This document shows, piece by piece, positions 26,867 to 34,703 of a stretch of DNA of 64,000 bases. Both the position numbers and the translations under genes were made by a program. How positions within the stretch are numbered: the stretch's first letter is position 1; every line of letters begins with the position of its first letter. Location: assembly GCF_013466985.1 (NCBI RefSeq), contig NZ_CP059164.1, positions 3,729,001-3,793,000 of the forward strand, written 5' to 3'. The notes beneath the pieces were generated by a model, which saw nothing but the letters and a program-made list of their open reading frames with translations, did not search any database and was not told the DNA's origin. This DNA comes from Nocardioides ungokensis. GTDB lineage: Bacteria; Actinomycetota; Actinomycetes; Propionibacteriales; Nocardioidaceae.

Positions 26867-27379
26867 CTAGGACTGCAGCGCGAAGCAGAACGTCTGGCCC
26901 TCGAACTGCGGATGTGGACCGTGGATCGCGACGACGTCCCCGTTCGCGTCGAAGACGAGCTGGCCCGCGTCGTGCTGGACCAGCCCGGGGCCGGTCCCCT
27001 GGATGTGCACCGTGTCTCCGACCGTCCGTGCCGTTCCGTCCGGGTAGAAGGTGTCCGTCCACTTGTCCCGCTCCACGATCGTGTGCCCGTTCGCCGAGAT
27101 CACCGCCCGGTAGTCGACATGTACGGCGACGAAGGCCACCTCGCCGGTGCGGTCGTAGAACACCCGGAACGACGACACCTCGTCCTCGACGACGTGAACC
27201 GAGAACCCCTCCGGCGCGCACACGTCCGGGTCCACGAAGACCTCGTGATGGGAGAAGGTGCCGTGGTCGGGGGGCGCGGCCGACGCCGAGGCGGGGACGC
27301 CCGCGACAGCGGCGATGCTCGCGGCGGCGACGATGAGGGGTCGGAACAGCGGAGTCTTCTCCGGCCGGGACCGCACCAT
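26867..27379 (-). CDS. Secreted protein of unknown function
   Basis: A 170-residue exported protein. I chose ATG 27379 (MVRSRPEKTPLFRPLIVAAASIAAVAGVPASASAA) rather than the ORF opening at 27427, because it gives a standard signal peptide with an ASA-AP cleavage site, and GAGGGG stands 10 nt before it. The mature part is beta-rich (HHEVFVDPDVCAPEGFSVHVVEDEV, VAVHVDYRAVISANGHTIVERDKWTDTFYPDGTARTVGDTVHIQGTGPG) with two cysteines that may pair. The small beta-barrel look resembles other actinobacterial secreted hypotheticals. No function can be assigned. Confidence 0.78.
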   Translation of the reverse strand: MVRSRPEKTPLFRPLIVAAASIAAVAGVPASASAAPPDHGTFSHHEVFVDPDVCAPEGFSVHVVEDEVSSFRVFYDRTGEVAFVAVHVDYRAVISANGHTIVERDKWTDTFYPDGTARTVGDTVHIQGTGPGLVQHDAGQLVFDANGDVVAIHGPHPQFEGQTFCFALQS

Positions 27380-27530
27380 GCGATCACCCCTCAACCTTGC
27401 TCGCGGCCCGGCTGCCACCGGCTCCATCTGCTACTCAACCCGCACGGGCCGCATCCCGAAAGACCCGTATGGGGCATTCCGCAGGGCACGGGCGGGACGC
27501 GACGTCACCGCCGCCCGCCACAATGAGGGC

Positions 27531-28001
27531 ATGGTGCGCGGCCCTGAGGACACCGTCGCGTTCCGGCTCTGGCCGCCGGTCGCGATCGGAGCACCCCTGC
27601 TCGTCGGCTGGCTTGCCACGCTGCGCTGGGGTGACCCGGTAGACCTCGGCGGGTGGCGCGTGTCGCTCGGATGGGTGCTGGTGCTGGCGTTCGCCGGGTG
27701 GAACGGATGGTCGCTCTGGCTGTTCCGCAGGCACGAGACCGGGCTGCTGCCGGGGCAGGCTACGCAGGCGATGATCGAGGAGGGTCCGTACCGCCTCTCC
27801 CGCAACCCGCTGTACGTCGGTCTGCTCGCGCTCTACCTCGGGCTGGCGCTGCTGGCCCCCACATTCTGGGGGCTCGTGCTGTTCCCGGTCGCGGTGCTCC
27901 TCGTCCGCTGGGGCGCGATCCGACCCGAGGAGCGGTTCCTGCATGAGCGGTTCGGTGCGCCGTACGACGAGTACTCGCGGCGGGTGCGTCGCTGGCTGTG
28001 A
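27531..28001 (+). CDS. Isoprenylcysteine carboxyl methyltransferase (ICMT/PEMT)-family membrane protein
   Basis: A 156-residue protein with four or five membrane helices. The SAM-binding signature of the ICMT/phospholipid methyltransferase family is at the C-terminus: IEEGPYRLSRNPLYVGLLALYLGLALL and RPEERFLHERFGAPYDEYSRRVRRWL. The substrate is unknown; bacterial members methylate lipids or small molecules. I took ATG 27531 because the CACAAT hexamer at 27519-27524 sits six nt upstream, and because the 90 preceding open codons do not look like protein. The next gene starts 13 bp downstream with its own promoter-like box. Confidence 0.87.
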   Translation: MVRGPEDTVAFRLWPPVAIGAPLLVGWLATLRWGDPVDLGGWRVSLGWVLVLAFAGWNGWSLWLFRRHETGLLPGQATQAMIEEGPYRLSRNPLYVGLLALYLGLALLAPTFWGLVLFPVAVLLVRWGAIRPEERFLHERFGAPYDEYSRRVRRWL

Positions 28002-28014
28002 CTAGGCTCCCTCC

Positions 28015-28632
28015 ATGGGCCCCGCCTGGGACGACTCCCGACTGGCTTTCCGCGACGCGGCGGAGTGGTTCGTGCGGACGGTCTCGCGGGTCGGCGACGA
28101 CCTGTGGACCCGACCCGCACTGGGCGAGTGGGACGTCCGCGCGCTCGTCGGGCACACGAGCCGCTCGTTCCTGACCGTCGAGACCTACCTCGACCGCCGA
28201 GCGTCGACCGTCGACGTCGCCTCCCCGGAGGACTACTACCGCGCGACCAGGGCGGTGGCCGCCGGGCCCGCCGTGGCGGCGCGCGGGCGGGAGGCCGGCG
28301 AAGCCCTGGGCGCTGACCCGGCCGCCGCTGTGGCCGTCATCGCAGAACGGGTGCTTCGGCTCGTCGACGCCCAGGAGGGCACCGAGCTCGTGACCACCAT
28401 TGCCGGCGGCATGCGGCTCGAGGACTACCTGCCGACCCGGACCTTCGAGCTCGCCGTCCACACAGCCGACCTCGTCACCGCGATCGGCGGACCCCTGGAC
28501 GTACCGCCGACGGCTGCGAGGCAGGCGCTGAGGATCATCACCGAGCTGGCCGTCACCGACGGTGCTGCCGCTCCGCTCCTGCTCGCGGCCACCGGGCGGT
28601 CGGGCCTGGCTGCGGGCTACTCGGTGCTGTGA
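28015..28632 (+). CDS. Mycothiol-dependent maleylpyruvate isomerase-like (DinB-like) protein
   Basis: A 205-residue protein of the MDMPI/DinB four-helix family. Typical features: RDAAEWFVRTVSRVGDDLWTRPALGEWDVRALVGHTSRSFLTVETYLD, with the metal-binding His in VGHTS, and later YLPTRTFELAVHTADLVTAIG with the second His. These proteins use a metal and often mycothiol; most are not true maleylpyruvate isomerases and their substrates are unknown. TAGGCT at 28003-28008 ends six nt before ATG 28015, so a leaderless transcript separate from the upstream methyltransferase is likely. Confidence 0.83.
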   Translation: MGPAWDDSRLAFRDAAEWFVRTVSRVGDDLWTRPALGEWDVRALVGHTSRSFLTVETYLDRRASTVDVASPEDYYRATRAVAAGPAVAARGREAGEALGADPAAAVAVIAERVLRLVDAQEGTELVTTIAGGMRLEDYLPTRTFELAVHTADLVTAIGGPLDVPPTAARQALRIITELAVTDGAAAPLLLAATGRSGLAAGYSVL

Positions 28633-28677
28633 GGACGCGTCTGCTGCCGTCAGCCTGTCCCCGTCGACTCGCTGCCC

Positions 28678-29006
28678 TCAGGCCTTCTGCCTGCCGGTCG
28701 TGCTCTTCCTCCCGCTGGTCGCCTTCTTGGTGACACCGTTGGCCCGGGTGGCCGCGCTCTTGCTGGTCTTCTTCGCGGCGCGCCGGTCGACTTCTTCGTC
28801 GCGCTACCGGTGGCCTTCTTCGCGGTGCCGGTCGTCTTCTTGGCCGTCTTCCCGGCCGCCGCGGCGACCTTCTTGCCGGTCTCCACGGGCTCCGGTGGGA
28901 ACCACACAGCCTTGGTGGCCTTGACCTTCGCCACGAACGTGGCGCCGCGCGCGCCCCACTGCTTCCGGTCCGTGATGCTCCCCAGCCCGTTCCTGATGCC
29001 GATCAT
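28678..29006 (-). CDS. Lysine-rich histone-H1-like protein (one frameshift)
   Basis: About 109 residues. A short N-terminal domain (MIGIRNGLGSITDRKQWGARGATFVAKVKATKAVWFPPEP) leads into a tail of KK/AAKKT repeats: GKKVAAAAGKTAKKTTGTAKKATGSATKKSTG, then after a frame change near 28785, AAKKTSKSAATRANGVTKKATSGRKSTT to the TGA at 28678-28680. The Lys/Ala/Thr composition resembles eukaryotic H1 tails and bacterial H1-like or HupB-tail nucleoid proteins, so DNA or RNA binding is likely. A good GGAGGGA ribosome site precedes ATG 29006. Without the frame correction the tail becomes Arg/Pro-rich and loses its periodicity, so the shift is probably an artefact. Confidence 0.65.
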
Positions 29007-29125
29007 CTGCTTCTCCCTCCGAGTTCCCTCACAGCCATCGTGCCCACTGGCAGCCCGACCTACTCCACGGACTGCGGCCCCACGTCCAGCCCCAGCCGGG
29101 CAGGGGCCACTTGTAGGGTGCCTCC

Positions 29126-30217
29126 GTGCCGTCCGAGGAGCTCGTGAGTCGCGTCAGGGCCGCAGCGCGAGGCTGCGAGACCGCCGTCTCCGGACGGAGC
29201 CCGGGGTCGCCCGCGGAGGCCTTCGCCGCCCTCGCCCAAGCCTGTGAGGAGCTCGGCCTCGACGCGTGGGACACGTACGGCGACGGCGGTGCGGTCACGC
29301 GGCTCGAGGAGGACCTGCAGGAGCGCTTCGGGGTCGAGGCCGCCGTGTTCTTCCCCAGCGGGGTGATGGCCCAGCAGGCCGCCCTGCGTGTGCACTGCGA
29401 CCGTGCCGGGAGCCGGCGCGTCGCCATGCCGGACCTCAGCCACCTCCTCGTGCACGAGGAGGACGGCCCACGGATCCTCCACGGGCTGGAGGTGTCGTTC
29501 CTGACTCGCGGGTTCGAGACGCCCACGGCCGCCCACCTCGACGCGTTGCCCAGACGGCTCGGCGCTGTCCTCGCGGAGCTCCCCCTGCGCGACGCCGGCT
29601 GCCTGCTGCCGACCTGGGAGCAGCTGGCGGAGCTGTCGGCCGCCTGCCGCTCCCGCGGCGTGCCCCTGCATGTCGACGGCGCCCGGATCTGGGAGGCGCA
29701 GCCCTGGTTCGACCGCCCGCTCAGCGAGATCGCGAGCCACGCCGACTCGCTGTACGTGTCGTTCTACAAGGGTCTCGCCGGGCTCGCCGGAGCGGCGCTG
29801 CTCGGCTCGCAGGACTTCGTCGCCGAGGCCCGCCTGTGGCGACGCAGGCTCGGCGGCACCATCTTCCGCACCACTGCGGAGGCGGTGTCCGCGCTCATCG
29901 GCCTGCGGGACCTCGTGCCATTGATTCCGGACACCGTCGCCTGGGCCAGGGCCTTCGCCGCGGCGCTGCCGGCGCAGGTCAGCGCGCAGCCGGGCGTACC
30001 GCAGACGAACCAGTTCCTCCTCTACGCCGACGGCGACGCCGACCTCGTCAACGAGCGCACGGTCGACGCGATCGACGAGCACGGGGTCGGCCTGCCGGCC
30101 TGGTTCCCCACTCACCAACCACGACGTATCCAGTGCGAGGTGGTCGTCACGCCGGCGGCCCTGGGTCTCGATCCCGCGGCGATGGCGGTGCTGGTCGCTG
30201 GCCTCGTCACTGCCTGA
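29126..30217 (+). CDS. Low-specificity threonine aldolase / beta-eliminating lyase family PLP enzyme
   Basis: Fold-type I PLP enzyme of 363 residues. Visible elements: WDTYGDGGAVTRLEEDLQERFGVEAAVFFPSGVMAQQAALR (substrate/PLP phosphate region), VPLHVDGARIWEAQPWF (Asp to the pyridine nitrogen), and SLYVSFYKGLAGLAGAALLGS with the Schiff-base Lys. Members split threonine to glycine and acetaldehyde, but this one is diverged enough that substrate is uncertain. Start is GTG 29126, six nt after TAGGGT (29114-29119). The frame is intact. It is flanked by unrelated single genes. Confidence 0.87.
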   Translation: MPSEELVSRVRAAARGCETAVSGRSPGSPAEAFAALAQACEELGLDAWDTYGDGGAVTRLEEDLQERFGVEAAVFFPSGVMAQQAALRVHCDRAGSRRVAMPDLSHLLVHEEDGPRILHGLEVSFLTRGFETPTAAHLDALPRRLGAVLAELPLRDAGCLLPTWEQLAELSAACRSRGVPLHVDGARIWEAQPWFDRPLSEIASHADSLYVSFYKGLAGLAGAALLGSQDFVAEARLWRRRLGGTIFRTTAEAVSALIGLRDLVPLIPDTVAWARAFAAALPAQVSAQPGVPQTNQFLLYADGDADLVNERTVDAIDEHGVGLPAWFPTHQPRRIQCEVVVTPAALGLDPAAMAVLVAGLVTA

Positions 30218-30253
30218 GGGCCCCCGCACCGCATTCGGGCCCCGCTCGACGAA

Positions 30254-30679
30254 TCACGCAGGCGGGGCCATCGTCGGGATCGCACCCAGCTGCTGCATCA
30301 TGCCCAGCGCGTCCATGGCCCCCCAGTGCTCGCAGGCACGGCCCTGGTCATCGAACCGGATGATGTCGAACACCTCGATCCGGACCTTCTTGCCGCTGGC
30401 GGGCACGCCCATGAAGTCATCTCCCGTGTGGGTGCCGCTGGCCGTGATGCGGGCGACGACCTTGTCCCCGCTCGGGAGGAGCTCGTCCACGTTCATCTGC
30501 AGGTCGGGGAAGGCCGCCCGGTACATGCGGAAGAGCTGCAGGACCCCCTCCTTGGTCGGCTCGAGCCCTGGGGCGTCCTCGTGCTCGACGAAGTCGGCCG
30601 CCAGCAGGTCGCCGAATCCGTCGATGTCGCCTGCACTGAGCAGCTCGTACACGCGTCGCATGGTTGCCACGTTGTCCAT
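30254..30679 (-). CDS. SnoaL-like polyketide-cyclase/NTF2-fold protein
   Basis: A 141-residue NTF2-like protein of the SnoaL ester-cyclase group: MDNVATMRRVYELLSAGDIDGFGDLLAADFVEHE, EGVLQLFRMYRAAFPDLQMNVDELLPSGDKVVARITASGTHTGDDFMGVPASGKKVRIEVFDIIRFDDQGRACEHWGAMD. Catalytic-type Asp and His residues are present, but most genomic members are not tied to a polyketide pathway and there is none here. ATG 30679 is preceded by a GAGGA ribosome site. Function is unknown; roles range from isomerisation to ligand binding. Confidence 0.88.
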   Translation of the reverse strand: MDNVATMRRVYELLSAGDIDGFGDLLAADFVEHEDAPGLEPTKEGVLQLFRMYRAAFPDLQMNVDELLPSGDKVVARITASGTHTGDDFMGVPASGKKVRIEVFDIIRFDDQGRACEHWGAMDALGMMQQLGAIPTMAPPA

Positions 30680-30858
30680 CTGTCCTCCTCGCGTCCCGAC
30701 AGGCCCGATGGGCCGTGCCGTTGTTGGGTGGTGTGCGAGGGCGGAGCCAGGGGGTGAACGATGAACCCGCCCCCGACGCTTCCGGAGCCGAGGGCGGGAG
30801 CGGTTCTAGGTCTCATCGTCGACCCGACCGGTCAACCTGTCCAGATGTGCGCCGGGCC

Positions 30859-31006
30859 GTTGCAGGACTCCCCGGCTGGCCGGTGACTCCTGTGCTTGTC
30901 AGCCAGTGCAACGGCCGACAAGCACCAGAACTGGCCGACAACCCCGGGTCCGGGCTCGAGTCCGGCCGGTTGCAGGAGTACCCGGCCGGCCGGTGACTCC
31001 TGCAAC
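30859..31006. repeat. Pair of palindromic elements, 335-bp intergenic region
   Basis: The second copy (30969-31006) is a palindrome with perfect 11-bp arms, GTTGCAGGAGT and ACTCCTGCAAC, around a GC-rich centre. The first copy (30859-30895) has the same left arm and centre but a decayed right arm. Between them is a shorter inverted repeat (CTTGTC/GACAAG) and a repeated GGCCGACAA. The copy next to 31015 probably terminates the beta-helix gene. The remainder of the 30680-31014 gap shows nothing else. Confidence 0.8.
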
Positions 31007-31014
31007 CACCGAGG

Positions 31015-33303
31015 TCAGTCGGTGACCGCCGAGAACGGCGCCGCTGCGCCATAGATCTTGTAGAGGGCGAACGGGCCGGCCTCCGCCATGCTGCAGCGGT
31101 AGTCGAACAGGTGGGTGGCGCGGGCGTCCGGCATCCCCGCGCCGAAGCCGTACGGCGTCGCGCCGTCCACGGGGAGGGTGTCGAAGTGCCGGATGCGTTC
31201 CACCATGGCCTGGCGGCCGGCCGCGTCCGCCTTGCGCCACCAGCTGCAGGTGTAGCTGCTCAGGCGCTCGGGGCCGACCCCGGACGTGGCCGCGCCCACC
31301 GTTGTCGTGCGGGACGAGGCCTTCGAGTCCCAGGGCCAGACGACTGCCGGGGCACCGCCCACCGAGCCCACGAACGGGCGGCACAGGCGCGGTGAGAGGC
31401 CCAAGCTGCAGATCGACGAGAACTGGTCGGCCTGCGCCTGCTGCATGGCGGCGCTGTCGCCGGAGGGCAGTCCGGGACCGCTCCCGGGCTTGGGCGGGGT
31501 CTGCGTCCACGAGCAGATCGCGGGGTTGCCGTCCGGGTAGCCGGAGGTCTCGTAGCCGGCGAAGCACGACATGAGCTCGTCCTCGTTGACCGGCTCGCCG
31601 GTGCCGACGCTCGTGCTCGGGTTGGTGCCGTCGGCACAGCTGGGCAGCAGGGGCGGGGAGGTCGTCACCGAGGTGCCGGCGGCAGAGGTGTTGCCCCACC
31701 AGCAGTTGCCGGTGTTGCCGGCGAAGCTGTCCCACCAGAAGTCGACGCCGTTGGGCTCGGCCGCGCCTCCGGGAGTCACGCCCATCACGTTGTCGTGGAA
31801 GCGGTTGTCGTACGACGTGCTCACCTTCGAGGGGTCGCAGCCGGGAACGGGCGTCGTGCTGCCCACCGGAGGCGGCCCGCACACGGTCGCGTCCGGGACG
31901 GCGAACAGCATCGCCCCGCGCCGCCAGTTGTCGTAGAAGTGGTTGCCGCGCACCACGTTGGCATTGCCCCCGGCCAGCCAGAGGCCGGTCCCGACCGGGG
32001 CGGCGATGAAGGGCGCGACGTCGGAGCCGGGCTGGTAGGGGTTGAAGTTGTTGCCGTAGAAGTTGTTGTGTTCGATCACGTTGCCGTGCTGCGGGAACCC
32101 GGGGTGGCCGGCGGCGGTGAACACGTCGGTGGTGTAGCCGAGGGCGTTGTCGTAGAAGTTGTTGTGGGTGATCAGGGTGCCGTGGCTGTCGGTCCCGGAG
32201 AAGCCACCGGTGTTGTGGTGGCTGTCGCAGCGGCGGAGCACCTGGCTGTAGCGGTACTTCGGGTAGAACTTCTTGTAGCGGTGGTCGGTGGTGTCCGCGC
32301 CCGCACCCGGGTAGATGCCGGAGTCGCCGTTGCCCGCGGCCTCGCAGTTCTCGATCAGGCCGTGGTCCTCGACGAACGTGAGCACGCCGTACCCGCCCGC
32401 GTAGAAGGTCTTGAACCGGTCGAAGCGGTAGCCGTCGGTCTCCATGACGTAGATGTCGTGCTCACGCGCGTGCCGCACGGTCAGGTTGCGCAGGACGAAC
32501 CCGTCGGCCCGGTCCACGAAGATGCCCACGTCCTTCTTGTGACCCACCGCGGACGGGCCACCGTCCCCGGCAGCCGCGTCGCCGGCCTCAACCACGACGT
32601 CGTCGGCGCTCACCCCCGAGCCCTCGAGCTGGAGGTTGCAGCGGATGCACCGGCCGACGGCGGGGATGCCGTGCCGGTCGGTGAGCGGAGGGTCGGGGAC
32701 CGGGCCGGTGTCCGCGCCGCGGCCGATCACCGCCACCAGGTTGGCGTCGTTGGGGCAGTAGAGCTGGTAGTCGTGCGAGAGCGCGCCCGGGTCGCCGCCG
32801 TCGGACTTGACCCGGTACTTCGCGCAGGACGGGTCGTAGGTCGGCTGCCGCCGGGAGTGCGGCTCCGTGTAGACCCCCGGCATCACCACGACCCGGTCGT
32901 CGTTCCCGGACGCGGTCACGGCCGGCTGGATCTGGTGGTAGCCACAGCGGGAGAAGAGCCGGGCGTTGACCCGCAGCAGCATCCGGGCCCGCCGGGCACC
33001 CAGGGCGCGGTGGTCGGTCGGTCGGATGTCGTAGCCGCGCACCCGGGCTCGCCGTACCGAGTCGCGGAGTCGGTCGAGCGAGTCGGCCTGGCAGACCACC
33101 CGGGTCTGCCCCGGGCGAGCGTCGTCGAGGGCCGAGCGCAGCGACCTGGCCTGGGGCACGTGGCCGCCGGCACAGGGCGAGATCGAGCAGTCCGGTCGCG
33201 GGTCCGGCCAGTACGACGGCCGCTCGACGTGCGCCGAGGCTGCCTGCGGGACCGCCAGCACGCTGGCGAGGACGATGACCGTGACCGCGATGAAGCGTCG
33301 CAC
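31015..33303 (-). CDS. Large secreted right-handed beta-helix repeat protein
   Basis: A 762-residue exported protein. The signal peptide is RRFIAVTVIVLASVLAVPQAASA, cut before HVERPSYW. The middle third (about residues 250-480) has the hydrophobic/Asn periodicity of parallel beta-helix coils: VGIFVDRADGFVLRNLTVRH, DIYVMETDGYRFDRFKTFYAG, GLIENCEAAGNGDSGIYPG, GTLITHNNFYDNALGYTT, NVIEHNNFYGNN, NVVRGNHFYDN. This is the PbH1/NosD-like fold seen in polysaccharide lyases and surface proteins. Cysteine-containing N- and C-terminal regions flank it. Start is GTG 33303 with GGAG upstream. A perfect AACC-N16-CGTT ECF-type promoter lies at 33336-33359. Substrate or ligand is unknown. Confidence 0.82.
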   Translation of the reverse strand: MRRFIAVTVIVLASVLAVPQAASAHVERPSYWPDPRPDCSISPCAGGHVPQARSLRSALDDARPGQTRVVCQADSLDRLRDSVRRARVRGYDIRPTDHRALGARRARMLLRVNARLFSRCGYHQIQPAVTASGNDDRVVVMPGVYTEPHSRRQPTYDPSCAKYRVKSDGGDPGALSHDYQLYCPNDANLVAVIGRGADTGPVPDPPLTDRHGIPAVGRCIRCNLQLEGSGVSADDVVVEAGDAAAGDGGPSAVGHKKDVGIFVDRADGFVLRNLTVRHAREHDIYVMETDGYRFDRFKTFYAGGYGVLTFVEDHGLIENCEAAGNGDSGIYPGAGADTTDHRYKKFYPKYRYSQVLRRCDSHHNTGGFSGTDSHGTLITHNNFYDNALGYTTDVFTAAGHPGFPQHGNVIEHNNFYGNNFNPYQPGSDVAPFIAAPVGTGLWLAGGNANVVRGNHFYDNWRRGAMLFAVPDATVCGPPPVGSTTPVPGCDPSKVSTSYDNRFHDNVMGVTPGGAAEPNGVDFWWDSFAGNTGNCWWGNTSAAGTSVTTSPPLLPSCADGTNPSTSVGTGEPVNEDELMSCFAGYETSGYPDGNPAICSWTQTPPKPGSGPGLPSGDSAAMQQAQADQFSSICSLGLSPRLCRPFVGSVGGAPAVVWPWDSKASSRTTTVGAATSGVGPERLSSYTCSWWRKADAAGRQAMVERIRHFDTLPVDGATPYGFGAGMPDARATHLFDYRCSMAEAGPFALYKIYGAAAPFSAVTD

Positions 33304-33335
33304 TGGCTTCTCCTGTGGTTGGAGTTGCCGCGGTC

Positions 33336-33359
33336 AACGACGCTGCACCGGCCGAGGTT
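33336..33359 (-). promoter_or_regulatory. ECF-type promoter (AACC-N16-CGTT)
   Basis: On the minus strand AACC (33356-33359) and CGTT (33336-33339) are 16 nt apart, 33 nt before the GTG of the beta-helix gene. The layout equals that of both ECF sigma promoters in this window, suggesting regulon membership. Confidence 0.45.
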
Positions 33360-33388
33360 ATGCGCGGGTCGCCCGGGTGGTGGAGCAG

Positions 33389-33982
33389 CTAGTGGTCGTG
33401 CGAGTGGTTCGCCGGTTCGCTGCGATGCCCGACCAGCGGCACCGCGGCCCACAACGTCCCGAAGAAGAGCAGCGACAGGGTGCCGGCGACCCCGGCGGTC
33501 AACGGATCGGTGACCAGGTCGAAGACCAGCCACACCACGCCGCTCGTGGTCAACGCCAGGCACACCAGCCCGGCGCGTGCGGCACGGTTCGCGTTCTTGA
33601 CTATCCACGGGCGCTGGCCGCGCTGGAAGAGCATCCGGTGGAACGCGACCGGGGCGACGATCAGCCCCGTGGCGATCACCGAGCCGCACAGGATCGCGAG
33701 GTAGACGTGCCGCTGGACGCTGGTGAGGTCCGCGAAACGGCTGCTGAAAGGAAGTGTCAGCAGGAACCCCGTGAGGATCTGCACGCCGGTCTGGGTGACT
33801 CGGAGCTCCTGCAGGAGCTCGTGCAGGTTGCGGGTGAGTCTCTTGTGGTTGATCTCCCGCGGATGGGTGATCTGCGGGGGATGGACGATCGGTGTTGGAG
33901 GGTCATCTCGTTCCTCGGCCAGGAGGCTCAGCGGTCGACCCCCGGGCTGCGCACCGTCGCCTCCTTCTCTCGAAGTGGACAC
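33389..33982 (-). CDS. DUF6328 membrane protein (copy 2)
   Basis: A 197-residue paralogue of the protein encoded at 23.1 kb. The shared core is LHELLQELRVTQTGVQILTGFLLTLPFSSRFADL (copy 1 has LLQELRVMQTGAQLTAGFLLTLPF), followed by helices in HVYLAILCGSVIATGLIVAPVAFHR, RAGLVCLALTTSGVVWLVFDLVTD and GVAGTLSLLFFGTLWAAVPLV. The N-terminus is 35 residues longer and Pro-rich, and the C-terminus ends in a His-rich tail (NHSHDH). Start is probably GTG 33982. Function is unknown. It follows the beta-helix gene's promoter region and is transcribed in the same direction, upstream of it. Confidence 0.83.
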   Translation of the reverse strand: MSTSREGGDGAQPGGRPLSLLAEERDDPPTPIVHPPQITHPREINHKRLTRNLHELLQELRVTQTGVQILTGFLLTLPFSSRFADLTSVQRHVYLAILCGSVIATGLIVAPVAFHRMLFQRGQRPWIVKNANRAARAGLVCLALTTSGVVWLVFDLVTDPLTAGVAGTLSLLFFGTLWAAVPLVGHRSEPANHSHDH

Positions 33983-34128
33983 CCTGACGACTACCCGGCT
34001 CGGCCCCCGGTCAAACAGCCGTCCAGACGGCTCACGTCGCCCTCGGGCGAGGATTGGACCGATGGCCCTGTCGAGCCGGTCCGCCGACGTTCCACGCTGG
34101 TGGCATCGAGCCGGAGCAGGAGGTCGTC

Positions 34129-34647
34129 ATGACCAGCGAACACATCAACCCCGCGGCCGAGGGCAGGCACGCGGCCACTCGACCGGACAACGCCGTCGAG
34201 GTCGGGCCCACCGGTTACCACTACGACGACCGGGCGCGCCTCGCGTCGTACCGCCGCACCGCACCCCGCCCGCCGGCGGCACCGGCCGGCGCGGCGATCG
34301 CCCTGCTGGTGTGCCTCACGGTGATGTACGCCGAGTGGGCGCTCTACGCGCAGACCCTCCAGGGCCAGTCCGACGCCACCTGGGCGCTCGGCTTCATGAT
34401 CGTCTCGACCGGGGCGTCGCTGCGCATCCTGATGGGCAACCCCGGCCGCCACGTCGTCTCGGGAGCGGTGATCCTGGTCAGCGGAGTGGGCCTCCTCTTC
34501 CGCGCCCTGGTGGTCACCCGCGACTCCACGTTCATCAGCGCCTTCGAGATCGCCAGCGGCGCGCTGCTCGTGGTGGCCGCGCTGATGACGCTGCTCTCCC
34601 CCACGCTCGAGCCCGAGTCGCCACCGGAACGTGACCCCTGGGGCTGA
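34129..34647 (+). CDS. Membrane protein of unknown function
   Basis: A 172-residue protein. The first 60 residues are polar (EHINPAAEGRHAATRPDNAVEVGPTGYHYDDRARLASYRR), then four hydrophobic helices (AAIALLVCLTVMYAEWALYA, ATWALGFMIVSTGASLRILMG, VVSGAVILVSGVGLLFRALVV, AFEIASGALLVVAALMTLLSP). A CAGGAGG ribosome site lies 7 nt before ATG 34129, which decides the start against the ATG at 34054. I do not recognise the family. It precedes the ABC exporter pair by 56 bp but that pair has its own promoter. Confidence 0.75.
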   Translation: MTSEHINPAAEGRHAATRPDNAVEVGPTGYHYDDRARLASYRRTAPRPPAAPAGAAIALLVCLTVMYAEWALYAQTLQGQSDATWALGFMIVSTGASLRILMGNPGRHVVSGAVILVSGVGLLFRALVVTRDSTFISAFEIASGALLVVAALMTLLSPTLEPESPPERDPWG

Positions 34648-34655
34648 CCGCACCC

Positions 34656-34697
34656 ACCGATAATCGGTCGCTCCGGGAGCCGGTCGTTCCCTAACGT
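34656..34697 (+). promoter_or_regulatory. Promoter and palindrome before the ABC exporter
   Basis: ACCGATAATCGGT at 34656-34668 is a perfect odd-length palindrome, and TAACGT at 34692-34697 is a -10-like hexamer ending 6 nt before GTG 34704. The palindrome sits where a -35 or operator would be. Confidence 0.45.
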
Positions 34698-34703
34698 GTA
34701 CAG

